From assembly GCA_945829235.1 (NCBI GenBank), contig CALZUA010000001.1:1-64000 (forward strand): DNA of 64,000 bases. Direction: 5' to 3'. Below, in pieces: positions 5,596-13,372 of this stretch; the first letter of the stretch is position 1, and each line of letters starts with the position of its first letter. The translations under genes were made by a program, and so were the position numbers. This DNA is from an uncultured Clostridia bacterium. GTDB lineage: Bacteria > Bacillota > Clostridia > Oscillospirales > Ruminococcaceae. The notes below the pieces were generated by a model, which saw nothing but the letters and a program-made list of their open reading frames with translations, did no database searches and was not told where the DNA came from.

Positions 5596-6468
5596 TTACG
5601 CCTTGAAAATATCGCTTTTAACCTCTTTAATCTTCTTGATAACAAGGTAGTTCAGCACGCTGAAATTTATCGTGGGGTTCTTGTACTTTTTGAGGATATT
5701 CCACATTTCTTCTTCGATAAGAACGTGGAAAACCGTGTTAAATAACTGCGGTGTCATTTTGGGGCTCCACTCTTGGTCTTGCGTCAGCTTTGCGAACTCC
5801 TTTTCGATGAACGCGGAGGTGACGTAATCGAACAGAATTTTCTGTTCAACCGTGTCCTCTTCCTTTGTGCCGTGCTTTTCGCGGAACTCCGCGGAGATAA
5901 TTTTCGCCCATTTCCTCACGCCTTCTTTGTTGCGGTAATCGTAGTTTTTGATAACAATACCCTCGCCGGTGTTGCCGCCGTCTTTGGTGAGGAAGCCGTT
6001 GTGCTCGAGGCACTCAACGAGCTGTTCATAATCGGGATTTTCCAGTGATTTTATCAGCGGTATGTACTCGATGCCGAATTCCTCAAGCCACACCTTGTAC
6101 TGTTCATACGGAACATAATCCCCGTTCTCAACAACATCGAAAATATAAAATTTCCTCCACGCGTTGTCCTGATAGTTCCTCAACGTGTGGGGAATAAGCC
6201 ACTCTCCGTAAAGGATATGGTTTGGGTGCTTGGCGAAATAAGCGGCGAAGCGCTCGTCTTTGGTTACCTTGCCGAAAAAGCCGCGGTTGTTGTCGGTTTC
6301 GGAAAGCTCGCGGTTTCTGCCGCCCGCCTTGACCGCGCCGTCATCACCCAGCCACACGCAACCGTTGCTCCCGTCAATTTTCGGGAACACCCAGCAAGTT
6401 CCCTTCTCGATACCTACAACCTCGGGCTGACCGTATCTTTCAACGTGTTGATATTTTGTGTACTCCAT
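5596..6468 (-). CDS. RNA ligase family protein
   Basis: A 290-residue nucleotidyltransferase-fold RNA ligase. The adenylation motif I is KIDGSNG (residues about 29-35), followed by a downstream YGEW motif (about 87) and GEGIVIKNY (motif IV, about 170), then a K-rich motif V region (RKWAKI). It resembles small Rnl2-type ligases that seal nicked RNA through a lysyl-AMP intermediate. The start at 6468 is set by AAGGGGAG 6 bp upstream; the frame extends further without a ribosome site. It is a single-gene unit with its own consensus promoter and terminator, directly next to the island boundary. RNA repair is inferred; no RtcB or Hen1 partner is visible. Confidence 0.85.
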   Translation of the reverse strand: MEYTKYQHVERYGQPEVVGIEKGTCWVFPKIDGSNGCVWLGDDGAVKAGGRNRELSETDNNRGFFGKVTKDERFAAYFAKHPNHILYGEWLIPHTLRNYQDNAWRKFYIFDVVENGDYVPYEQYKVWLEEFGIEYIPLIKSLENPDYEQLVECLEHNGFLTKDGGNTGEGIVIKNYDYRNKEGVRKWAKIISAEFREKHGTKEEDTVEQKILFDYVTSAFIEKEFAKLTQDQEWSPKMTPQLFNTVFHVLIEEEMWNILKKYKNPTINFSVLNYLVIKKIKEVKSDIFKA

Positions 6469-6543
6469 AATACTCCCCTTTTTACAATGATTTAGTTTGT
6501 GATTTTCAAACAGGATAAGAATGGAATTACCGTTTGTGGTTTG

Positions 6544-6572
6544 ATTATACCACAAATGTTAATCGCTGTCAA
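6544..6572 (-). promoter_or_regulatory. Promoter of the RNA ligase gene
   Basis: On the minus strand, TTGACA (6567-6572) and TATAAT (6544-6549) with a 17-bp spacer, a perfect sigma-A consensus about 75 bp upstream of the start. Confidence 0.85.
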
Positions 6573-6603
6573 TAGCTTTTTGCGAAAAAAGTTTTGGCAA
6601 ACC

Positions 6604-6640
6604 AAAAGCCGCTTGATTTCGCTCAAACGGCTTTGTTTTT
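6604..6640 (-). terminator. Terminator between oxidoreductase and RNA ligase
   Basis: A near-perfect hairpin of AAAGCCG-TTGA type arms, with T-rich tracts on both sides. It directly follows the stop codon of the flavin oxidoreductase reading on the minus strand. The plus-strand tail (GTTTTT) is the better one. Confidence 0.55.
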
Positions 6641-6642
6641 AT

Positions 6643-7194
6643 TCAGTCTATTCCGTAGAATTTCATACGCTCTGCGAGGATTTCCTCGGGGTTATTCCCG
6701 ATGATATCGAGCATTTCAGCCTTAATCAAAACCGTTTTCTCGATACCGAAAAAGCTCTCGGCGAGCTCTTTCAGATAGCCGAAGCTGAAACGCTCGTCAT
6801 AAGGTCCGCCCGCGGTCGTGACGTAATAGAGCGTGTTGGCTTTGCAAAGCCCTTTCGGAGTACCGTCGCTGTTGTATTTCGACACAATTCCGGTGACGTA
6901 GATGTTCTCGATGTAGACCTTGAGGATTGACGGGAACGACAAATCCCAGTACGGTGCGGCTATTACAATTGTATCGGCGGCGGCAAACTGCTTTGCGTAC
7001 TTGAAAATATCGTTGGACAAATCGCCCTTTTCGAGCAACTCCGTGCGGTAATTCAGCCGCTCGTTGTCAAGCGGAACAAGTCATTCCTTTTCGGGATTTA
7101 TCTCCTCGTATTCGCCGAGCTTGTCGAGGAGTTTTTTGGCGAGCTGTTCGGTGCGTGAGTTGTCGCGCGGACAGCAATTCACAAATAATACCAT
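6643..7194 (-). pseudogene. FMN-dependent NAD(P)H oxidoreductase with in-frame TGA
   Basis: From the ATG at 7194 (AAAGGAG upstream) one frame runs to 6643 and encodes an AzoR/flavodoxin-like oxidoreductase of about 183 residues: MVLFVNCCPRDNSRT at the start, a flavin-binding VIAAPYWDLSFPSILK segment and a TTAGGPY loop. The frame is broken only at codon 38 (7081-7083 on the plus strand), which is TGA, where relatives tend to have an ordinary residue (EEG-LxPLD region). Genes around it end in TGA, so recoding is unlikely. This is a one-base nonsense mutation or a sequencing error. A TTG at 7038 could start a shortened protein without the N-terminal phosphate loop. Confidence 0.8.
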
Positions 7195-7220
7195 TTTGTT
7201 TCTCCTTTCGTTTATGTTCA

Positions 7221-7249
7221 ATTATACCACATTCGGCAAGATTTTTCAA
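7221..7249 (-). promoter_or_regulatory. Promoter of the oxidoreductase (pseudo)gene
   Basis: On the minus strand, TTGAAA (7244-7249) and TATAAT (7221-7226), spacer 17 bp. The intact promoter and ribosome site imply that the nonsense mutation is recent. Confidence 0.8.
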
Positions 7250-7258
7250 GTGAAAAAG

Positions 7259-7421
7259 CCGCCCGAGTTGCTCAACAACCGCCCGAGTTCCTCAACAACC
7301 GCGCGGGTTATTCAACAATCGCGTGGGTTACTCAGTAGCCGCCCAAGCTCCTAAACAACCGCCCAAGTTCCCCCACAGCCGCAAAATTTACGCAAACAGC
7401 CGCCCGAGTTTTCCCGAGCGG
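7259..7421. repeat. Degenerate 20-bp tandem repeats
   Basis: Units begin at 7259, 7279, 7299, 7319, 7339, 7359, 7379 and 7400, with period 20 (one unit is 21). The consensus is CCGCCCGAGTTCCTCAACAA, decaying in later units. The last unit folds into an AGCCGC...GCGGCT hairpin just past the chemoreceptor gene. The first half of the unit (CCGCCCGAG) equals the stem strand of the terminator at 5554-5585, so the array may have grown from a terminator arm. No convincing gene uses it. Confidence 0.75.
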
Positions 7422-7443
7422 CTGAGTAATTATTGCCGGCAAC

Positions 7444-9333
7444 TCACTTGTTATCCCAAGTAACAAGCGAAATAAGGTCTGCGGCGGCGGTATCGAGGCG
7501 GTCTGCGGTATCGTTTGCCGTCGCGGAAACCGAGGAGTTCCGCTGAGCAATCTCGCTGATGTCGTCCATGCCGTCCTTTGCCGCGTCAACCGCGTCTGCC
7601 TGCTTCGCGGAAGCGGCGGAAATTGCATCGATAAGCTCAATGTTCTTCTCAATGTCGCTCATCATATTCTGCAACTCCTCTGCGGCGGCTTGCGCGGTCA
7701 CATTGCCGTTTTCAACCGCCTCGAGAGTCTGCGCGATAAGCTCGTTTGTACTCTGAGCCGCTTCGCTACTCTTGGTTGCGAGGTTGCGAACCTCATCGGC
7801 AACAACCGCAAAGCCTTTTCCCGCAACACCCGCTCTTGCCGCTTCAATAGACGCATTGAGCGCGAGAATGTTCGTCTGGAACGCTATATCATCGATGGTT
7901 TTGACAATCTTCTCTATTTCCTGCGAGCAGTCGGTGATTTTGCCCATCGCTTCCTTAACGCTGTTCATTTTTTCAACACTCACGTTAAGCTGTTCACCCG
8001 CGGACTTGGAGAAATTGCTTGCCTGTTCAGCCGCCGCGGCGTTTTCGCGGACATCGTTCGAGATAGCGTGGAACGTGTCGCTGAGCTGTTTCACGGTATC
8101 AGCCTGTTGCGAGGAACCGTCTGAAATTCGTCTTGAAACGTCCTTCATCTCAACAGACAGGCTGTTGATATTCTGCGAGGTGCTTGCAACATTTCCGATA
8201 AGGTCTTGCATTTTCACGTTGAGCTGTTCGGTTTCGCGAATTTTCTCGTCAATTCCGTCCAACAGCGCGTTAAAGCCGTTGCTGAGCGCGTCTATTTCCG
8301 CGCAGTTTCTCACGTTTACACGCTCGCTGTCGTTGCCTGCTGAAATCTCGTCAATCTTGGAAACAAAGCTCCCGAGCGCGTTTACAACGTTCTTGTTTAC
8401 GTCCTTGATGACGATGAACACGAGAAGCAGTATTACAATCAGCGCAATCAGCATAATAAGCGCGGTTGAAAGGAGTGCGTTTGTGATAGACTCCTCCGAG
8501 GGAACAAGCGCGCCGATATAATAATCATCGGTCTGCGAAACGCACACGAGTACGTTTTTCCCGTTCACAAAAGCGCGCGTGATGGAGTTCTCGTTCATCG
8601 CGAGCAACCCATCGGAAAGCCCAACCTCGGTTGCCGCTTTGCCGAGAAATTGCTCGTCATAGAACGCCGCGAGCGTCTTGTCGGACTTGTTGACAGCGAA
8701 CAGAGTGCCGTTTTTTCCGACGGTTATGCTCTTGAACACCGCGTCAATCTGATTTTTCTTGAGCGCGTCCGAGAGCTTTTTCGGCTCCATACCGATTTGA
8801 ACAATGCCCGACTTGTCGCGTCTGCCAACGCCTATGTACTGGAACAAAATTCCCTCTGCGCCGTTAAGCTGAGGCTCCTGAGCAAGCTCGAAATTCTTGT
8901 CCTGAAGTGCCGGCAAAAACGGCTTTGTCTGTTCCGAGGAACTGAAATCGAAGTCGATGTAACCGGGGATTGTTGTCCACTTAATCAGACCGTTTTCATC
9001 GGTAACGTGAAGCTCGTCAACCTTCAGCTCGTCCCTGATTTGAATGAGCTTGTCGTTGTCCTCGAGAATGGACGGGTTAAGCTCAATCATCTCGGCGAAC
9101 GCACGGGTTTTCGCAAGATACTCCTCGCTCATATCCGCGGTAATCTGCGTGATTTCCGCGGCGCTTGCGGCTAAATTTGCCTTAGCGTCGGAAATTCGCA
9201 TAAGCGCGGTTTCCTTCATACTGTTGTCGGCGAAAATCGCCTGAATTAAGAAGCACAAAACCGCCATTATTACCAGCGAAATAACCGTGCCTCTGATGAT
9301 TTTTTTCAACAGGATTTGCTTTATGCTTTTCAT
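7444..9333 (-). CDS. Methyl-accepting chemotaxis protein
   Basis: A 629-residue chemoreceptor with a first membrane segment at about 12-35, an extracellular sensor (Cache-like) to about 280, a second membrane segment (LIALIVILLLVFIVI, about 292-308), a HAMP linker and a cytoplasmic coiled-coil signalling domain. The conserved hairpin tip reads IAFQTNILALNASIEAARAG. It would bind CheA/CheW and report an extracellular ligand, which cannot be predicted. The AAAGGAGC site precedes the ATG. It is transcribed alone from a good promoter. No other chemotaxis gene is in the window. Confidence 0.93.
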   Translation of the reverse strand: MKSIKQILLKKIIRGTVISLVIMAVLCFLIQAIFADNSMKETALMRISDAKANLAASAAEITQITADMSEEYLAKTRAFAEMIELNPSILEDNDKLIQIRDELKVDELHVTDENGLIKWTTIPGYIDFDFSSSEQTKPFLPALQDKNFELAQEPQLNGAEGILFQYIGVGRRDKSGIVQIGMEPKKLSDALKKNQIDAVFKSITVGKNGTLFAVNKSDKTLAAFYDEQFLGKAATEVGLSDGLLAMNENSITRAFVNGKNVLVCVSQTDDYYIGALVPSEESITNALLSTALIMLIALIVILLLVFIVIKDVNKNVVNALGSFVSKIDEISAGNDSERVNVRNCAEIDALSNGFNALLDGIDEKIRETEQLNVKMQDLIGNVASTSQNINSLSVEMKDVSRRISDGSSQQADTVKQLSDTFHAISNDVRENAAAAEQASNFSKSAGEQLNVSVEKMNSVKEAMGKITDCSQEIEKIVKTIDDIAFQTNILALNASIEAARAGVAGKGFAVVADEVRNLATKSSEAAQSTNELIAQTLEAVENGNVTAQAAAEELQNMMSDIEKNIELIDAISAASAKQADAVDAAKDGMDDISEIAQRNSSVSATANDTADRLDTAAADLISLVTWDNK

Positions 9334-9401
9334 TTTTCTGCTCCTTTATTCTTGCCGAATTTTTCGACAAAAATCCAAATAAATTGTCGTATATCGATAC
9401 A

Positions 9402-9430
9402 ATTATACCATAACACTCCTAATAATTCAA
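9402..9430 (-). promoter_or_regulatory. Promoter of the chemoreceptor gene
   Basis: On the minus strand, TTGAAT (9425-9430) and TATAAT (9402-9407), spacer 17 bp, about 70 bp upstream of the start. It is a sigma-A type, not a sigma-28 motility promoter. Confidence 0.75.
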
Positions 9431-9522
9431 TAGGATTTTTTCAACTTTTGGTTAACTTTTTACAAAAATCCGATGAACCGATTTTGAGCAATTTGCATAA
9501 AATAGCGCAAGGGGGCGAAAAA

Positions 9523-10035
9523 ATGCTTATTGAAACGGAGTACAACAGGAGAGCGGCGGTGCGGTACGCGCTGACCTGGGCGTATGCGCGAAACCCGAGA
9601 TTTTACGATTTTCACAATATCGGCGGCGACTGCACGAATTTCGTTTCGCAGTGCCTTTACGCGGGGTGCGGCGTGATGAATTACTCCCGCGAAAACGGCT
9701 GGTTTTACATAAATTCCGACAACCGCGCGCCCTCGTGGACAGGCGTGAACTTCCTTCGCGAGTTCCTCCTCACCAACCTCGGCGCTGCCGTTTACGGGGA
9801 AGAAGTGCCGCTCTCGGAAATCAGGCGCGGCGATGTTATCCAGCTGATAAACGAAGAAGGCAGATTTTACCACACGGTTTTTGTCTCGGTTGTGCTTTAT
9901 CCCGTCACGCCCGACAACGTTTTCGTCTGCGCTCACTCCGATGACGCGCGCAACCGCCGCCTTTCCACTTACGGCTACTCCGAGCTGTTCCCGATACATA
10001 TAATCGGCGCGAGAAGAGAGATTTTTTTGAGTTGA
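9523..10035 (+). CDS. Amidase-domain (Amidase_6) protein
   Basis: The start at 9523 follows AAGGGGGCG. The 170-residue protein begins YNRRAAVRYALTWAYARNP and contains GGDCTNFVSQCLYAG, the cysteine-containing signature of the putative amidase domain (PF12671), with a later HTVFVSV histidine region. Such domains are found in Firmicute cell-wall or spore-associated hydrolases. There is no signal peptide. It lies 9 bp upstream of the LysM-GH18 gene, and the two are probably co-transcribed and act on the same wall or spore-cortex substrate (inference). Confidence 0.85.
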   Translation: MLIETEYNRRAAVRYALTWAYARNPRFYDFHNIGGDCTNFVSQCLYAGCGVMNYSRENGWFYINSDNRAPSWTGVNFLREFLLTNLGAAVYGEEVPLSEIRRGDVIQLINEEGRFYHTVFVSVVLYPVTPDNVFVCAHSDDARNRRLSTYGYSELFPIHIIGARREIFLS

Positions 10036-10044
10036 GGTGCTGTT

Positions 10045-11316
10045 ATGTTTATTTACACGGTGAAAAGCGGCGACACGCTGGGCAGTATTTCGAGAATGTT
10101 CGGTGTTCCCGTGAACAAAATTGCGTCCGACAACACGCTTTTAAATCCCGCAAGGCTTGCTGTCGGGCAAAGTCTTGTTATAATGTCAAACGAGCGGCGG
10201 TATGTTTTGCGGGAAGGGCAGACGCTGTATTCGGTTGCAAGCGAGTTTGGCGTGCCTCTTGAAACGCTTCTTGCGGCAAACCCCGAGCTGAACCCGATTT
10301 CGCTTCGCGTGGGCGAAACGATAGTTATCCCGCAGACGCGCAATTTCACCCGCCGTCCCGCGCTGATAAACGGCTACGCTTATCCCACGATAACCGCCGA
10401 AGCGTTGAGTTGCGCGCTCCCGTTTTTGACGTTCATCAGCCCGTTTTCCTACTCGCTGACAACGGACGGTGAGCTGATTGCACCGCGCGGCGAGGACTTG
10501 GTTTTGCGCGCTTTGAGGAGCGCGGTGATGCCGCTTATGACCGTCACCAACATCTTTGACGGCACGTTCTCAACCGAGGTTCTGACGGCAATTCTGAACG
10601 ATGATGAAGCCCGTGAGCGTTTGATTTCGTCCATTCTCTTTGAACTTGACGACAAGGGTTACTACGGCGTAAACCTTGATATGGAGTACATCGCGCCCGA
10701 TGACCGCGAGAGCTACAACGCGTTTCTCGCGGAGCTTTCCGAGCGGATTCACGACAGCGGGTACATCTTGGTAACAGCTCTTGCGCCCAAATACAGCGCC
10801 GACCAACAGGGTATCCTGTACGAAAGCCACGACTATGCGGTGCAGGGGAGATACGCTGATTACTGTCTTGTCATGAGTTATGAGTGGGGGTATACGTTTT
10901 CCGCGCCGATGTCCGTTCAGCCGATTGAAGAGGTGCGCAAGGTGCTGACTTACGCGGTTTCGGAGATACCGTCCGAGAAAATCCTGATGGGAATGCCGAA
11001 TTACGGCTACGACTGGACCTTGCCGTATATGCGGGGCACTGCGGCTCAGAGTATCGGTTTTGCGGCGGCAACCGAGCTTGCGGGACGAACGGGCTCTGAG
11101 ATTATGTACGATGAGCGCACGCAGACTCCCTATTTCAACTACACCGAAAACGATGTCCGGCACGTTGTGTGGTTCGATGACCCACGGAGCATTGACGCGA
11201 AGCTCCGGCTTGTCGATGAGTTTAACCTCGCGGGAGCAAGCTGGTGGACGATAAACCGTTGCTACACGCCGGCGTGGCTGATTGCCCAAAATTACTTCGA
11301 GATAATCAAATTCTAG
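10045..11316 (+). CDS. LysM - glycoside hydrolase 18 (YaaH/SleL-like)
   Basis: 423 residues: two LysM modules (about 3-47, YTVKSGDTLGSISRMFGV; and 52-97, YVLREGQTLYSVASEFGV), then a GH18 TIM barrel. The catalytic strand reads YYGVNLDMEYI, with the glutamate in the DxE position as in the spore-cortex N-acetylglucosaminidase SleL/YaaH. Late barrel elements KILMGMPNYGYDW and GASWWTINR also match. It has no signal peptide, as is usual for the spore-loaded members. Pairing with an amidase-domain gene supports cortex or wall remodelling. A role in germination is inferred from the family. Confidence 0.9.
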   Translation: MFIYTVKSGDTLGSISRMFGVPVNKIASDNTLLNPARLAVGQSLVIMSNERRYVLREGQTLYSVASEFGVPLETLLAANPELNPISLRVGETIVIPQTRNFTRRPALINGYAYPTITAEALSCALPFLTFISPFSYSLTTDGELIAPRGEDLVLRALRSAVMPLMTVTNIFDGTFSTEVLTAILNDDEARERLISSILFELDDKGYYGVNLDMEYIAPDDRESYNAFLAELSERIHDSGYILVTALAPKYSADQQGILYESHDYAVQGRYADYCLVMSYEWGYTFSAPMSVQPIEEVRKVLTYAVSEIPSEKILMGMPNYGYDWTLPYMRGTAAQSIGFAAATELAGRTGSEIMYDERTQTPYFNYTENDVRHVVWFDDPRSIDAKLRLVDEFNLAGASWWTINRCYTPAWLIAQNYFEIIKF

Positions 11317-11337
11317 TTTTCCTCCTCAACGAAAATT

Positions 11338-11362
11338 TCCCCGAAAAACTCGGGGATTTTTT
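11338..11362 (+). terminator. Terminator between convergent genes
   Basis: TCCCCGA, loop AAAAC, TCGGGGA, then TTTTTT. It serves the GH18 gene and, with an AAATTTT-type tail on the other strand, may also serve the DUF4363 gene that converges on it. Confidence 0.8.
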
Positions 11363-11365
11363 CAT

Positions 11366-11743
11366 TTACAGTATCTTCCACAAGGTTGGTTTTTGCATAT
11401 CGCGGAACATATCAATCTGCGCTTCTGCGCGGTCGCAGGCGGGGTAAAGCTCATCATCGCCCTCTTGCGCGAAGGAGTGAATTTCCGCCATTGACGAGGT
11501 GATTTCGAGCGCGTGCCCGAGGTCGTTTACAAGGATTGCAAAGTCGATGAACTTGTTCCAGTCCTCGGACAGCTCCTTTGCGGTCTGCACGGATTTTTCG
11601 GTATCGCCGTCCTCAAACGCGCGTTCAACCTCGTGGATTTTGTCCAGCATTTTCCCCGTGATATCGTTCACTGCGTACACCGAGTAAAAGCACCCGAAAG
11701 CCACAACGCAAAGCAAAATCACGCTTATCACAATTCGTTTCAT
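11366..11743 (-). CDS. DUF4363 family protein
   Basis: A 125-residue protein with an N-terminal membrane anchor or signal (IVISVILLCVVAFGCFYSV, about 4-22) and a soluble helical domain (ITGKMLDKIHEVERAFEDGD ... WNKFIDFAILVNDLGHALE). This fits the DUF4363 family, which commonly follows a DUF421 gene in Clostridia and Bacilli, as here (2-bp gap). The biochemical function is unknown. The helical domain faces outside and may act with the DUF421 protein at the membrane. Confidence 0.8.
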   Translation of the reverse strand: MKRIVISVILLCVVAFGCFYSVYAVNDITGKMLDKIHEVERAFEDGDTEKSVQTAKELSEDWNKFIDFAILVNDLGHALEITSSMAEIHSFAQEGDDELYPACDRAEAQIDMFRDMQKPTLWKIL

Positions 11744-11745
11744 TT

Positions 11746-12423
11746 CTACTCCTTTTCGATAATCCCGTATTTTCCGTTTTTATCCGCAGTCATCAAAAAC
11801 ACGCGCTTCTCGGAGATTTTCTCCTCGCGAAGCGTTTTCGTAAGCCACTTTTCGCCGAGCCCGAGCAAGCGCATTTGCTCGTTGTCGATAATTCCGTCAC
11901 GGATAATCACGGACGGCGGATTTTCGGTTGAGCCGCCCGCGCTGACGTCCTGTTTTTCTGCGGTCTGGAAGTCTTTTTTGAGGAAAAAGTTGATTTTGCC
12001 GGTTGTTTCAACAATCGCGTAGTGGATTTGGTCAACATCGAAAATCTGCTGATTTCTCATCGATTCCATCAAATCATCAACCGTGTAGCGAAGCCGGTTC
12101 ATCTCTTTTTGCAGAACCTTTCCCTCGCTTATGATAATGCGCGGACTGCCGATAATCAGCTTTCGCATTCTCGGTGATTTCAGCATAAACCCCGACATTA
12201 TCACGTCCAGACACACCAGCGTTAAAATGGGAACAATTCCCATTATCATCGGAACACTGCTGTCCTCAACGGGAATTGCGGCGATGTTTGAGATAAGGAT
12301 TGTCACGACAAGCTCGGACGGTTGAAGCTCACCGAGTTGTCTTTTGCCCATAAGCCGCAGGGAAAAGGTTATCACGATGTAAAGAATTACCGCGCGAATA
12401 AGAACGATTGCCAAAGAAAACAC
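11746..12423 (-). CDS. DUF421 membrane protein (YetF/YrbG type)
   Basis: A 225-residue protein with three N-terminal membrane helices (about 4-22, 38-56 and 60-80) and the cytoplasmic DUF421 domain (KLIIGSPRIIISEGKVLQKE, then MNRLRYTVDDLMESMRNQQI). The C-terminal extension carries the IRDGIIDNEQMRLLGLGEKW segment of the YetF-type second domain. The family is linked to membrane stress and spore functions in Bacillus, without a known reaction. It is the first gene of a two-gene operon with DUF4363, divergent from the sugar isomerase gene. Confidence 0.88.
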   Translation of the reverse strand: MFSLAIVLIRAVILYIVITFSLRLMGKRQLGELQPSELVVTILISNIAAIPVEDSSVPMIMGIVPILTLVCLDVIMSGFMLKSPRMRKLIIGSPRIIISEGKVLQKEMNRLRYTVDDLMESMRNQQIFDVDQIHYAIVETTGKINFFLKKDFQTAEKQDVSAGGSTENPPSVIIRDGIIDNEQMRLLGLGEKWLTKTLREEKISEKRVFLMTADKNGKYGIIEKE

Positions 12424-12473
12424 CTCTTTAAACTATTTCTTATATTATTCGGCGAGTTTTGAAAAATATTCTA

Positions 12474-12502
12474 TTGCAATTTTGACAATATTGTGTTATA
12501 AT
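12474..12502 (+). promoter_or_regulatory. Promoter of the isomerase-proS operon
   Basis: TTGCAA (12474-12479) and TATAAT (12497-12502), spacer 17 bp, 38 bp upstream of the isomerase gene. A nearby TTGACA (12482) is too close to the -10 box to be used. Confidence 0.75.
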
Positions 12503-12540
12503 AGAAATGTATGAAAAAAATTCTGCCAAAGGATTGAAAT

Positions 12541-13344
12541 ATGAAAATAGGAGTATCAACCGCGTCCTTGTACCCGTATCACGTTGAGGACGCATTCGGG
12601 ACGCTTTGCGCTCTCGGTGTGAAAACCGCCGAGATTTTCGCGAACAGCACTGCCGAGGGTCAAGAGCCGATAGTTTCGGAAATCCTCAAAATGCGCGACA
12701 AAAACAACGTCCGTATAACCTCGTTTCACCCGTTTTCTTCACCGATGGAAAGCGTGTTTCTCTTCTCGGACTACGACCGCAGAATTGACGAGATGATGAC
12801 GCTTTACCGCGGCTTTTTCGGGAGTATGAACAAGCTCGGTGCAAAGATTTTCGTGCTTCACGGCGCGATTTTAAGCTCCAAATGCTCGCCCGCGCATTAT
12901 ATGAAGCAGTTCGCTATGCTCTCCGAAGTAGGGCGGGAGTTCGGGATTACGGTTGCTCAGGAGAACGTGAGCTACTGTATGAGCGGAAACCTCGAGTTCC
13001 TCAAAAAAATGAAGCGCGATATACCCGAAGCGGCGCGTTTTGTTCTCGACCTGAAACAGGCTCGCAGAAGCGGCGAAAACCCGCTCGATTATATCCGTGA
13101 GCTTGGCGAAAGCGTTGTGCATTGCCACATAAGCGATGCCGACCAAGAACGCGACTGCCTTGCCGTGGGTGCGGGAAAGTTCGATTTTGAAACACTGCTC
13201 AAAGCGTTTGCGGACAAGGGTTACGGCGGTGCGCTGATTGTCGAGCTGTACCGCAGAAATTACGGTGAATTTTCCGAGCTGAAGTCAAGTGTGGACAACT
13301 TGGCGGAGCATTGCGAGAAGCTCGGAATAAAATATACTTTGTGA
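12541..13344 (+). CDS. Sugar phosphate isomerase/epimerase (TIM barrel)
   Basis: A 267-residue xylose-isomerase-like TIM barrel (AP endonuclease family 2). The start KIGVSTASLYPYHVEDAF, the metal-site strands IFVLHGA (about 103), ITVAQENVSY (about 143), FVLDLKQA and VVHCHISDAD (histidines and acids), and the C-terminal ALIVELYRRN fit the family. Members isomerise or epimerise sugars or inositols; the substrate cannot be assigned. The promoter lies directly upstream, and proS follows after 28 bp, so the two are probably co-transcribed without an obvious functional link. Confidence 0.8.
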   Translation: MKIGVSTASLYPYHVEDAFGTLCALGVKTAEIFANSTAEGQEPIVSEILKMRDKNNVRITSFHPFSSPMESVFLFSDYDRRIDEMMTLYRGFFGSMNKLGAKIFVLHGAILSSKCSPAHYMKQFAMLSEVGREFGITVAQENVSYCMSGNLEFLKKMKRDIPEAARFVLDLKQARRSGENPLDYIRELGESVVHCHISDADQERDCLAVGAGKFDFETLLKAFADKGYGGALIVELYRRNYGEFSELKSSVDNLAEHCEKLGIKYTL

Positions 13345-13372
13345 AAATTTTTTATGAAAGGTGACATAATTT

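Noticed and set aside
7081-7083. TGA as a recoded sense or selenocysteine codon
   Set aside because: Neighbouring genes stop at TGA and no SECIS-like hairpin follows; a plain nonsense mutation is simpler.
7259-7421. CRISPR array
   Set aside because: The units abut with no spacers between them, they diverge progressively and no cas gene is nearby.
12482-12502. TTGACA/TATAAT promoter pair
   Set aside because: The spacer would be only 9 bp; the TTGCAA at 12474 gives the correct 17 bp.
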